A DNA stretch of 7,742 nt, from positions 1-7,742 of the forward strand of contig CACXCQ010000102.1 of the NCBI GenBank assembly GCA_902766185.1. The letters run 5' to 3'. The position numbers and the translations under genes are program-made. This stretch comes from an uncultured Eubacteriales bacterium (GTDB taxonomy: Bacteria; Bacillota; Clostridia; Peptostreptococcales; Anaerovoracaceae). Each line of letters starts with the position of its first letter. Position 1 is the first letter of the stretch. Of the stretch, positions 1 through 6,747 are shown piece after piece. The notes under the pieces were generated by a model. It searched no databases, had not been told where the DNA came from, and saw only the letters and a list, made by a program, of their open reading frames with translations.

Positions 1-279
1 GGCCTTTCCCTTTCGTTTTGCCGTCACCACGCCCTTGCGGGAGACCGTGGCGATCTTCGTGTTGGAGGAACGGTACCGGATGCTGCTTTTGGAAACGCTT
101 CCCGGGGCCTTGCACCGGAGGGTGTACTTCTTCCCCGGCGCGACCACCAGATTGCTGTCCGCGTTGGTGAAGACGACGGTTTTTGCCGCCGCGGCCGCGG
201 GCTCCGGCACAGCAAAACAGAGGCCGGCTGCCATCACCGCCATCATCACGAACAGAATTGTCCGCCGCAGGGTGCTCAT
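1..279 (-). CDS. Secreted protein with bacterial Ig-like (Big_2) domain, N-terminal part only
   Basis: This is the first 93 codons of a gene that runs off the left edge with no stop in the window. Residues 1-32 look like a Sec signal peptide: two arginines (5-6), a hydrophobic core (about 8-23), then Pro-Glu-Pro and a run of five alanines before Lys33, with likely cleavage in the alanine run. No lipobox cysteine follows the core in a convincing position. After cleavage, residues 34-93 resemble the start of a Big_2 domain: a beta strand, the turn VAPGKKYTL (45-53), then RSSNTKIATVSRKGVVTAKR (70-89), close to the family hallmark 'SSN..vAtVs..G.VtA...G'. Such domains occur in surface or exported proteins, often repeated or joined to another domain, so the function depends on the missing C-terminal part. 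It starts 26 bases after aroQ on the same strand with no visible terminator, so read-through from the aro operon is likely. The fold call is fairly firm; the role is unknown. Confidence 0.78.
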   Translation of the reverse strand, partial: MSTLRRTILFVMMAVMAAGLCFAVPEPAAAAAKTVVFTNADSNLVVAPGKKYTLRCKAPGSVSKSSIRYRSSNTKIATVSRKGVVTAKRKGKA

Positions 280-283
280 TGCG

Positions 284-297
284 CTTCCTTCCTCCTT
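284..297 (-). promoter_or_regulatory. Ribosome binding site of the Big_2 protein gene
   Basis: On the minus strand AAGGAGG (297-291) lies 11 bases before the ATG at 279, and a second purine-rich match AAGGAAG (290-284) lies 4 bases before it. The first is a little far and the second a little close, but together they support the ATG at 279 as the start and show that this gene has its own translation signal. Confidence 0.6.
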
Positions 298-305
298 CCG
301 GCTCC

Positions 306-734
306 TTACCGGTTTTCTGCCAGCCACCGGATAGCTTCCCGGTAACCCTCGAACTGCTTTCCCTTGATGGTCTTCGCCGCCACCAGGGAAACGTAGGAAA
401 ACCGGCGAAACTCCTCCCGGGCGTCCACGTCCGAAAGATGTACCTCCACCGTGGGGATCCCCACCGCCTTCAGGGCGTCCAGAATGGCCACGCTGGTGTG
501 GGTATATCCGCCCGGGTTGATCACGATGCCGTCGAATTCACCGTAGGCCTGCTGGATCCGGTCCACGATATCTCCCTCGTGGTTGGACTGCCAGATCTCT
601 CCCTCCGTTCCCGTTTCCCGGAACGCGTCTTCGATAAAGGCCTCGAGATCGGCATAGGTCTTCTTCCCGTAGATCTCCGGTTCCCGTATGCCGAGCATAT
701 TCAGGTTAGGGCCGTTGATGACAAGTATCTTCAA
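306..734 (-). CDS. aroQ: 3-Dehydroquinate dehydratase, type II
   Basis: The enzyme dehydrates 3-dehydroquinate to 3-dehydroshikimate, the third shikimate-pathway step, in the cytoplasm. The 142 residues match the usual 140-150 of the type II (dodecameric) family and not the longer type I AroD. Visible landmarks are NGPNLNMLG (7-15, with Asn12), the catalytic Tyr22, the substrate-loop NPGGYTHTS (73-81), EVHLSD (97-102) with catalytic His99, and ARE.FRR (105-111) with Arg110. The start is TTG at 734-732. It is chosen because it gives the family N-terminus (M)KILVINGPN directly and has AGGAGG 8 bases upstream; no ATG fits. Only three bases separate it from the stop of the fusion gene, so translational coupling is likely. 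The enzyme is monofunctional, and its product is the substrate of the AroE domain of the preceding gene. Nothing required for catalysis looks missing. Confidence 0.96.
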   Translation of the reverse strand: MKILVINGPNLNMLGIREPEIYGKKTYADLEAFIEDAFRETGTEGEIWQSNHEGDIVDRIQQAYGEFDGIVINPGGYTHTSVAILDALKAVGIPTVEVHLSDVDAREEFRRFSYVSLVAAKTIKGKQFEGYREAIRWLAENR

Positions 735-737
735 GAC

Positions 738-2399
738 TTATTCCTCCTGTCCGCCGTTCAGCCGATCCAGGATCAGCTCCGCGGTCTCGTTGATGCCGCA
801 CGCATCCGCTGCCAGATCGCTCCAGGACGCGTACATGGGGCTTCGCCTGTCCAGGATGGCGTCTACCCCGTCCTTCTGGGACACGGGCCGGCCGTCCAAA
901 GGCAGGTCCTGCGCCGGTCTCCTGACCCAGATGACCCGTCCGTTTTCCCGGATCAGACGCCGGTTCTCGCGTCGTTCGACGCATCCCCCTCCGGTGGCGA
1001 TCACCAGCGGACCGCTGAGGCTGACCGGTTCTCCCTGCTCCGCATCTGCAGGAGCCGGGATGGTCCTCTTTCGCAGGACCTTCTCCATCGCCTCAGTCTC
1101 GATGTCCCGAAACCGCTGGACACCATCCTCCCGGATGATCTCCTCCGGCGTTCTGCCCTGCCAGACCTGGATCACCTGATCCATATCGACAAACGGTCGA
1201 TCGAGCCTTCCGGCCAGCGCCTGTCCGATCGTGGTCTTTCCGGCCCCGGGCATGCCGATGAGCAGAATATCCTCCAGGCCAAGGCGGAAACTCCGGCATA
1301 TCGCTTCCATGTCCGGATCGTCCGGCCTCTCGCCGTCCGGATCCGGGGTTTCCGGATCCCTTCCGTTTCTGCGGATGATCTCTTCGGATGATTCCCCGTT
1401 TTTCGCGGCCATAAAGAGCCTGGAAGCCCTCTCCGCCTGCGCCACCAGCATAGGCAGTCCGCCATAGGCAGGTATTCCGGCTTCCTCCGCATCCAGCATG
1501 AGCCTGGTTCTCAAAGGATTATAAATCAGATCGAAGACGACTGTCAAATGAGGCAGCCTGCGGATATCCAGGGGTGTTTCCCCCTCTCCGGGGTGCATGC
1601 CCACCGGTGTGGTGTTCACCAGGACCTGCGCGTCGGCATGGCGTTCGATGTTCTCGTAATTGTTCTCCCCGCTGCGGGAGATGATGGTCACATCGGATGC
1701 CCCAAGGTCTTTCAGGACCTGCGCCACTGTACCGGAAACGCCGCCGCTTCCGAGGACCAGAGCCTTTTTCCCCCGGATGACCGCGCCGGATCTGCTGACC
1801 ACGTACCGGAACCCATCGTAATCTGTATTAAGGCCGCAGGTCGTCCTCCCGCCGTCTTCCGGCACCCGGACCACGGTGTTGACGCTGCGGCAGGCCACTG
1901 CGGTATCCGAAAGGACATCGCAGTACTCCATTGCGTCCCTCTTGTAGGGAATGGTCACGCTGATGCCCTGCCACTGCTCCTTCGTGAAAAAGTCATCCAG
2001 CTCCTCCGGGCTTCTCTCGAAGAGCCCGTAGCGGTATCCGCCCAGCATCCTGTGGATCTCAGGAGAATGGCTGTGCCCCAGCACCCGTCCCAGAAGACCG
2101 TACTGCAGGGAATGCTCACTCTGGTAGCTTCTGCTCTGGTCCATCATGCACTGCAGGATCTGCGCGATGCAGCTTTCTGTGTCTTCCCGGCAAAAGCTGG
2201 ACAGCGCCTCCAGCTTTTGCTTCTCCCGGTTTTCATCCAGGACCGGGAGATTCTTGCGCCGCTTGTACTCGATCACACCGCTGACGATATCGAAGCGTTC
2301 CTCCAGCAGTTCGACGATGGCGCGGTCCACGCGGTCGATCCGCTGACGCAGCTCTGTCAGTTCGTTTTCTCCGGTTCCCGGATTTCTTGATTCTTTCAT
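738..2399 (-). CDS. Trifunctional chorismate mutase / shikimate dehydrogenase / shikimate kinase
   Basis: A 553-residue fusion. Residues about 12-95 are an AroQ-class chorismate mutase (chorismate to prephenate). All E. coli catalytic positions have counterparts at matching spacing: Arg18, Arg35, Lys46, Asp55, Arg58, Glu59, Ser89 and Gln93. Residues about 98-335 are shikimate dehydrogenase (AroE): shikimate serines Ser110 and Ser112, catalytic Lys153 in VTIPYK, Asn174 in VNT, Asp193 in NTD, nucleotide loop GSGGVSGT (217-224), SRSGENNY (241-248), NTTPVGM (262-268) and Gln321. Ser147 replaces the common Asn of NVT. Residues 336-372 form an Asp/Pro/Glu/Arg-rich, probably flexible linker. Residues about 375-553 are shikimate kinase (AroK): Walker A GMPGAGKTT (382-390), DMD (405-407), FRDIE (430-434), GGG (470-472), lid GRP (503-505) and Arg519. 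The start at 2399 has a good ribosome site and puts the mutase in frame with the rest. AroE and AroK are consecutive steps; the mutase acts three steps after AroK. Feedback properties cannot be read from the sequence. Confidence 0.94.
   Translation of the reverse strand: MKESRNPGTGENELTELRQRIDRVDRAIVELLEERFDIVSGVIEYKRRKNLPVLDENREKQKLEALSSFCREDTESCIAQILQCMMDQSRSYQSEHSLQYGLLGRVLGHSHSPEIHRMLGGYRYGLFERSPEELDDFFTKEQWQGISVTIPYKRDAMEYCDVLSDTAVACRSVNTVVRVPEDGGRTTCGLNTDYDGFRYVVSRSGAVIRGKKALVLGSGGVSGTVAQVLKDLGASDVTIISRSGENNYENIERHADAQVLVNTTPVGMHPGEGETPLDIRRLPHLTVVFDLIYNPLRTRLMLDAEEAGIPAYGGLPMLVAQAERASRLFMAAKNGESSEEIIRRNGRDPETPDPDGERPDDPDMEAICRSFRLGLEDILLIGMPGAGKTTIGQALAGRLDRPFVDMDQVIQVWQGRTPEEIIREDGVQRFRDIETEAMEKVLRKRTIPAPADAEQGEPVSLSGPLVIATGGGCVERRENRRLIRENGRVIWVRRPAQDLPLDGRPVSQKDGVDAILDRRSPMYASWSDLAADACGINETAELILDRLNGGQEE
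743..748 (-). promoter_or_regulatory. Ribosome binding site deciding the TTG start of aroQ
   Basis: AGGAGG on the minus strand (748-743) lies 8 bases before the TTG at 734. It is built from the last sense codons of the fusion gene (CAG GAG GAA, then TAA), so ribosomes finishing AroK end on top of the aroQ initiation region. Confidence 0.85.
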
Positions 2400-2405
2400 C
2401 GTTCT

Positions 2406-2412
2406 CTCCTCT
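2406..2412 (-). promoter_or_regulatory. Ribosome binding site of the mutase-AroE-AroK fusion gene
   Basis: AGAGGAG on the minus strand (2412-2406) lies 6 bases before the ATG at 2399, in the 35-base gap after aroC. It supports initiation ahead of the chorismate mutase domain, so the mutase is part of the translated protein. Confidence 0.7.
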
Positions 2413-2434
2413 TCCTTCTGGCCCGTTCTCCGGA

Positions 2435-3565
2435 TCAGAGCGCGCCCTCCTCCAGGCAGATGTCGCCCAAAGCCAGGGCGGCCGCGGCTTCGATACAGGG
2501 CACTGCTCTGGGAACGATACAGGGGTCGTGTCTTCCCCCCACCGTCAGGCTGGTCTCTGTCATGGTCTCAAGATCCACGCTCTTCTGCTGCTGCGCAATG
2601 GACGGCGTGGGTTTCATGCTTGCCCGGAAAAGGATCGGCATTCCGGAGGAGAGTCCGCCCAGGATCCCTCCGTGGTTGTTGGTCTCGGTGACCACCTGCC
2701 GTCCTTCCTCCGCCTCTTCATCAGAGCGAATGCGGAACGGATCGTTGTTCTGTGACCCCTTCATCCGGCTTACTGAGGTACCGGCGCCGAATTCCACGGC
2801 CTTCACCGCCGGAACGGCGAACAGGGCCTGGCAGATCCTGCTCTCGATGCTGCCGAAGAGAGGACTTCCAAGTCCCGGGGGGAGTCCGCAGATCATGCAT
2901 TCCACGCTTCCGCCGATGGAATCTCCCGCCGCCTTCGTCTCCGCGATGAGCTGCCGCATGGCTTCTCCCCGGCGAAGATCCATCACCGGAAACTCGCTGT
3001 CGATCACGAATGCGCTGCCGGCCACCGGATCGAAGGGAATGTCCTCGATGAATCCGATGGACGCGATGTGGGCGCTGATGCTGATCCCCGCATCCTCCAG
3101 CCACTGCAGGAATATTCCTCCCGCGATGCACAGGGGCGCGGTGAGCCGGGCGCTGAATGGACCCCCTCCGGATTCGATCCGTCCGTATTTCACCCAGGCG
3201 GGATAATCCGCATGTCCTGGACGCGGAACAACGGATACGTTCTCATAATCCTTCGCCCGGACATTCGTGTTCATGATCTGCGCCTCGAGGACGTTGCCGT
3301 CCGTCATCAGGATCCTGCTGTCTTCCGCTGATTCACCGGTGGCACCAATGCTTTCCACCCCGGAAAGAAACACGGGAGCATCCGCCTCTCTTCGGGAGGT
3401 GGACCAGGAATTCTGCCCGGGAGCACGCCGCTCCAGAAAAGCCCGGAGCTTATCCACATCGATGCTCCGCCCGGCGGGAAGGCCGTCTATGCGCACGCCC
3501 ACACAGGGGCCGTGAGATGTTCCGTATAGTTCAACGCTAATCTGTTCACCAAATCTTACCGTCAT
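2435..3565 (-). CDS. aroC: Chorismate synthase
   Basis: The enzyme converts 5-enolpyruvylshikimate-3-phosphate (EPSP) to chorismate by a 1,4-elimination that needs reduced FMN; the active form is normally a homotetramer. The 376 residues are of normal length. The first signature is near the N-terminus (YGTSHGPCVGVRIDGLPAG, 14-32) with the conserved His18. The second contains RPGHADYPAWVKYG, and the glycine-rich ESGGGPFSARLTA follows it. Near the C-terminus GGRHDPCIVPRAVPCIEA supplies the third signature with its RHDP core. No flavin reductase domain is attached, so reduced FMN must come from elsewhere. The ATG at 3565 gives the expected short lead into the fold; its ribosome site is weak (GGTGA a few bases upstream). 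It lies 14 bases after aroA, whose product is its substrate, so coupling to aroA translation may matter. Confidence 0.98.
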   Translation of the reverse strand: MTVRFGEQISVELYGTSHGPCVGVRIDGLPAGRSIDVDKLRAFLERRAPGQNSWSTSRREADAPVFLSGVESIGATGESAEDSRILMTDGNVLEAQIMNTNVRAKDYENVSVVPRPGHADYPAWVKYGRIESGGGPFSARLTAPLCIAGGIFLQWLEDAGISISAHIASIGFIEDIPFDPVAGSAFVIDSEFPVMDLRRGEAMRQLIAETKAAGDSIGGSVECMICGLPPGLGSPLFGSIESRICQALFAVPAVKAVEFGAGTSVSRMKGSQNNDPFRIRSDEEAEEGRQVVTETNNHGGILGGLSSGMPILFRASMKPTPSIAQQQKSVDLETMTETSLTVGGRHDPCIVPRAVPCIEAAAALALGDICLEEGAL

Positions 3566-3579
3566 TCTTCACCATCCGT

Positions 3580-4800
3580 TTAAAGCACTTCCACAGATCC
3601 GCCCAGCGCCTCGTAATCCGCGAAGAAGCCCGGGTAGGATTTCTCCACGGCCTGAGCGCCCCGGATCACGATATCCTTCTCCGCAAGGCATGCCGCAGAA
3701 GCGGCCATCATCACGATACGATGATCCCCGAAGGAGGGAACGTCGCCTCCACGCAGCTTCACGCTGCCCCGGATCAGAAGCCCATTTTCTTCTTCCGTAA
3801 TATCCGCTCCCAGACCGGACAGGACTTCGGTCACCGCCTTCAGTCGGTCGCTCTCCTTGAATCTGAGACGCTCCGCACCGGTGATGCGGCTCACCGCGCC
3901 CTTAGCCCTGCCGCAGGCAAAAGCCGCGATGGCAGGTACCAGATCGGGGATCTGGGAAACGTCCACTTCCGCCGCGTCTTCTCCGGCATCATTGAGGCGC
4001 GCCAGCACCTCCAGAATTCCCCGGTCACCCTGCGCGGAAGCCGGATCCAGCCCCTGGCACCGGATCACCGGTACAGGATCTCCTCCGCGGAGCATGGCAT
4101 CCATGACGATCCAGAAGGCGCCGTTTGACCAGTCTCCCTCGATGTGTTCAAGTTCCTCCTCCGGCAGACGATAGCGCTGCCGTCCGGGCACATCAAAAAT
4201 GGCCCTCTCTTCCTCCTGCGACGAAGCGTCCTGCCTTTGCTCCCGGACGGTGATGCCTGCCTTTGCAAGCACCTCCAGGGTCATATCGATATACGGCCGG
4301 GACTGCAGCCTTCCCTCCACGATGATCCTGCTGTCCTCCTCCGCCAGCGGCAGGGCCATGAGCAGACCGGTAACGTACTGGGAGGACACATTTCCCGGCA
4401 GGTGGAAATCCCCGCCGGTGAGTTTCCCTTCCAGATGCTTGGGGTTGTGTCCGGTGACAGTGCATCCGTGCTCCCCCAGGACCTTCAGCAGCGGTTCCAT
4501 GGGGCGGTCCGGAAGGCGCCCCTCACAGAGGAAGTCCGCAGAGATCCCCAGCACTGCGGCAAGGGGGATCAGAAAACGCAGCGTAGAGCCGCTTTCCCCG
4601 CAGGGAAGCGTCGCATCATGATGCAGGATGGCCTGCAGACACTTCTTTGTGGCGCTGATGTCCAAAGACAGTCCGTCGCATCGACCTTCCAGGTCCTGGC
4701 CGGACATGGCTGCCGCGATCAGAAGCCTGTGGGCAGCGGATTTTGAAGGGATCGCCTGCACCGTTCCTCCCGCAGGCCCCCGTTTGATTCTGATATCCAT
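3580..4800 (-). CDS. aroA: 5-Enolpyruvylshikimate-3-phosphate synthase
   Basis: The enzyme transfers the enolpyruvyl group of phosphoenolpyruvate (PEP) to shikimate-3-phosphate, giving EPSP, the substrate of the next gene's product. The 406 residues are slightly shorter than E. coli AroA (427) but cover both lobes of the inside-out barrel. Visible are Lys20 in PSKSAAHR, the PEP-binding loop GESGSTLRF (68-76) with Arg75, DRP (98-100), SSQY (139-142), SRPY (167-170), the catalytic Asp286 in IPDLVPA, KESDRLK (315-321), GDHRIVMMA (358-366) and Lys387 in EKSYPGFF. The SSQ and KESDR blocks fit the class I style. The PEP loop, however, reads Gly-Ser-Thr-Leu-Arg-Phe where E. coli has Gly-Thr-Ala-Met-Arg-Pro, so inhibitor sensitivity should not be assumed. 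It starts 33 bases after tyrA with a modest ribosome site (AAAGGA). Confidence 0.98.
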   Translation of the reverse strand: MDIRIKRGPAGGTVQAIPSKSAAHRLLIAAAMSGQDLEGRCDGLSLDISATKKCLQAILHHDATLPCGESGSTLRFLIPLAAVLGISADFLCEGRLPDRPMEPLLKVLGEHGCTVTGHNPKHLEGKLTGGDFHLPGNVSSQYVTGLLMALPLAEEDSRIIVEGRLQSRPYIDMTLEVLAKAGITVREQRQDASSQEEERAIFDVPGRQRYRLPEEELEHIEGDWSNGAFWIVMDAMLRGGDPVPVIRCQGLDPASAQGDRGILEVLARLNDAGEDAAEVDVSQIPDLVPAIAAFACGRAKGAVSRITGAERLRFKESDRLKAVTEVLSGLGADITEEENGLLIRGSVKLRGGDVPSFGDHRIVMMAASAACLAEKDIVIRGAQAVEKSYPGFFADYEALGGSVEVL

Positions 4801-4833
4801 CTGGATTCCTTTCCTTCCCGCTCCGGGCCGCCT

Positions 4834-5691
4834 CTATCCGTCGATCTCCGTCTTGCGGCGTGCGCCGTCGGCGAGAAGCTGTTCCAGTTCCTCCCGGTCC
4901 TCGTTCTCCAGAGCGTCCCGGTACTCCTGCAGACAGCCGATGATGTGGTCCAGCTCATCCATGAGGTTCTCCCGGTTATCCATGAACAGCTCCGACCACA
5001 TCTGCGGATTCAGCCAGGCCACGCGGGTCAGGTCCCGGTAGCTGCCGGCGCTGAAGCCCTGATGTCCCCGGGCCGTCGGACTCTTCACATAGGCGTTGGA
5101 GACCACGTGGGCAAGCTGTGAGGTAAAGGCGATCATCCGGTCATGCTCCCGGGCGGTGGTCACGCTGATGGAACCGAACTGAGCCGGCTCCAGCAGCTCC
5201 TTGATCCTGGCGAGAGGCCGGATATCATCGTAAACCTCCGGGACGATCACCATGGGCGCGCCCCGGTAGAGCTTCTCTGTGGCATATTTGTATCCCGAAT
5301 AATGGCGGCCTGCCATGGGGTGCCCTCCGGCATAGGTAAAGGCGTGATCCCGGGCTATGGCAAAGCATTTCTCGCAGACGTATTCCTTGACGCCGCAGCA
5401 ATCGATGACCACTGCATCGTCACTGATGATGTCCGCATGCTCCCGCAGCCACTCCACTGCCGCTTCCGGATAGACCGCAAGCAGGATGAGATCGCATTCC
5501 GGGATCCTTTCCTCCGTCAGGATCCCATCGATATCCTCCGCCAGCATGGCGAACTGATTGATCCTCTCATCCCGGTCGATCCCGTAGATCCTCCAGTCAC
5601 CGGACTGGGCATACGCCTTCACGAAGGACCCGCCGATGAGGCCGAGCCCCACCACGCCCAGAACTTTTGTCGCGCTGTTTTCCGCATCCAT
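4834..5691 (-). CDS. tyrA: Prephenate dehydrogenase
   Basis: The enzyme oxidatively decarboxylates prephenate to 4-hydroxyphenylpyruvate, committing it to tyrosine. Residues 9-40 form a Rossmann nucleotide site with GLGLIGGS (15-22) and Asp39 at the end of the second strand, which favours NAD over NADP. CCGVKEY (98-104) and GGHPMAG (122-128, with His124) are family motifs. TSQLAHVVSNAY (190-201) carries the probable catalytic His195, and GSYRDLTRVA (216-225) belongs to the substrate side. The all-helical dimerisation domain fills the rest. At 285 residues it ends without the C-terminal ACT domain of the longer B. subtilis enzyme, and it has no fused chorismate mutase, so it depends on prephenate made elsewhere. 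Tyrosine feedback, if any, must act at the active site or on another enzyme. An arogenate dehydrogenase is the main alternative and cannot be ruled out by eye. The ATG at 5691 has AGGGGA 8-9 bases upstream. Confidence 0.95.
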   Translation of the reverse strand: MDAENSATKVLGVVGLGLIGGSFVKAYAQSGDWRIYGIDRDERINQFAMLAEDIDGILTEERIPECDLILLAVYPEAAVEWLREHADIISDDAVVIDCCGVKEYVCEKCFAIARDHAFTYAGGHPMAGRHYSGYKYATEKLYRGAPMVIVPEVYDDIRPLARIKELLEPAQFGSISVTTAREHDRMIAFTSQLAHVVSNAYVKSPTARGHQGFSAGSYRDLTRVAWLNPQMWSELFMDNRENLMDELDHIIGCLQEYRDALENEDREELEQLLADGARRKTEIDG

Positions 5692-5722
5692 GGTCTTTCT
5701 CCCCTTCTCCTTTATTTCCGCC

Positions 5723-6724
5723 CTAAAGAATGGCTTCTCTCACCTTCAGGACCCTCTTCGCCAGGCGGTCGAACTGGGCCGGGGTCAGAGACTGAGCGCC
5801 GTCGCACAGGGCCTGCTCCGGATTGTTGTGCACCTCGATCATGATCCCGTCCGCTCCGGCAGCGGCAGCCGCCAGGGCCATGGGCTCGACCAGGGATGCT
5901 CTGCCGGTGGCGTGGCTGGGATCGATCACGATGGGCAGGTGAGTCTTCTCCCGCAGCGCCGGGATGGCCGACAGATCCAGGGTGTTCCTCGTATATGTTT
6001 CAAATGTCCGGATCCCTCGTTCGCAGAGGATCACGTTCTCATTGCCCTCGGACATGATGTATTCCGCGCTCATCAGCAGCTCCTTCAGGGTGTTGGCCAG
6101 GCCGCGCTTCAGCAGGATCGCCTTGTTCGTTCTCCCGACGGCCTTCAGCAGTTCGAAGTTCTGCATGTTTCTGGCGCCGATCTGGATCACATCCACGTTC
6201 TCGAACAAAGGCAGGTGATCGGCGTTCATGATCTCCGTGACGATGGGCATTCCCGTAGCTTCCTTCGCCTCCAGCAGAAGCTCCAGTCCCTCTGCCCGCA
6301 TCCCCTGAAAATCATAGGGGGACGTTCTCGGCTTGAACGCGCCGCCCCGCAGCAGCGAAGCCCCGGAGGCCTTGACGCTGCGGGCGATCTCCAGGATCTG
6401 CGCTTCCGATTCAACGGAGCATGGCCCCGCGATCATGGCGAATCCTCCGCCGCCGATCTTCACGTCGCCTACCTCGACCACCGTATCCTCCGGATGGAAT
6501 TTGCGGTTGGCCGCCTTATAGCTCTCCGTGACCCGGGTGACTCTCTCCACGATCTCCAGGGCTTCCACCAGGCTTTCATCGACCCGGGAGGTGTCCCCCA
6601 CGAGCCCCAGAACAGTCTGGAATTCTCCCTTGGAAATGTGGACCTTAAGCCCTTGTGACTCGAACCACTGGATCAGATTATCTCTCTGCTGTTTTGTGGC
6701 ATCTGCCTTTAATATTGTGATCAT
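5723..6724 (-). CDS. aroF: 3-Deoxy-7-phosphoheptulonate (DAHP) synthase, type I-beta with ferredoxin-like domain
   Basis: The enzyme condenses PEP and erythrose-4-phosphate to DAHP, the entry step of the shikimate pathway. The 333 residues follow the Thermotoga maritima layout: an N-terminal ferredoxin-like domain (about 1-70), then a (beta/alpha)8 barrel. Metal ligands are all present: Cys102 in AGPCSVE, His271 in DPSHATG, Glu297 in MIEVH and Asp308 in CDGAQS. PEP and phosphate contacts are seen in [14 protein letters not shown] (124-137), KRG (206-208) and ERG (235-237). In characterised relatives the N-terminal domain closes over the barrel when Tyr or Phe binds, so feedback by an aromatic amino acid is likely here (inference). 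There is no fused chorismate mutase domain, unlike the B. subtilis enzyme. It starts 23 bases after pheA; GGGAGG 5 bases before the ATG is one of the strongest ribosome sites in the window, fitting a flux-controlling enzyme. Confidence 0.97.
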   Translation of the reverse strand: MITILKADATKQQRDNLIQWFESQGLKVHISKGEFQTVLGLVGDTSRVDESLVEALEIVERVTRVTESYKAANRKFHPEDTVVEVGDVKIGGGGFAMIAGPCSVESEAQILEIARSVKASGASLLRGGAFKPRTSPYDFQGMRAEGLELLLEAKEATGMPIVTEIMNADHLPLFENVDVIQIGARNMQNFELLKAVGRTNKAILLKRGLANTLKELLMSAEYIMSEGNENVILCERGIRTFETYTRNTLDLSAIPALREKTHLPIVIDPSHATGRASLVEPMALAAAAAGADGIMIEVHNNPEQALCDGAQSLTPAQFDRLAKRVLKVREAIL

Positions 6725-6747
6725 TGCTTCCTCCCTGTGTCAGCACG

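Noticed and set aside
326..343. Small inverted repeat (ACCGG / CCGGT, 8-base loop) near the end of aroQ, considered as a terminator
   Set aside because: The stem is only 5 base pairs, lies inside the coding region and has no following T-run; CCGG words are frequent in this GC-rich DNA.
183..1391. Long open frame on the plus strand (about 400 codons) opposite aroQ and the fusion gene
   Set aside because: It lies antisense to two clearly recognised genes, resembles no family I know, and is the expected by-product of GC-rich coding DNA with few stops in the opposite frame.
1548..2390. Plus-strand open frame of about 280 codons opposite the mutase-AroE part of the fusion
   Set aside because: It mirrors the conserved reading frame of the fusion and has no family signature, so it is treated as a shadow.
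2400..2434. The 35-base gap between aroC and the fusion gene, the largest in the window, examined for a promoter, terminator or small gene
   Set aside because: It holds only a purine-rich ribosome site; no -35/-10 pair, hairpin or reading frame of note was seen.
5636..6658. Long open frame on the plus strand (about 340 codons) opposite aroF and tyrA
   Set aside because: It is antisense to an unmistakable DAHP synthase, has a low-complexity His/Gln/Arg-rich translation and no recognisable domain.
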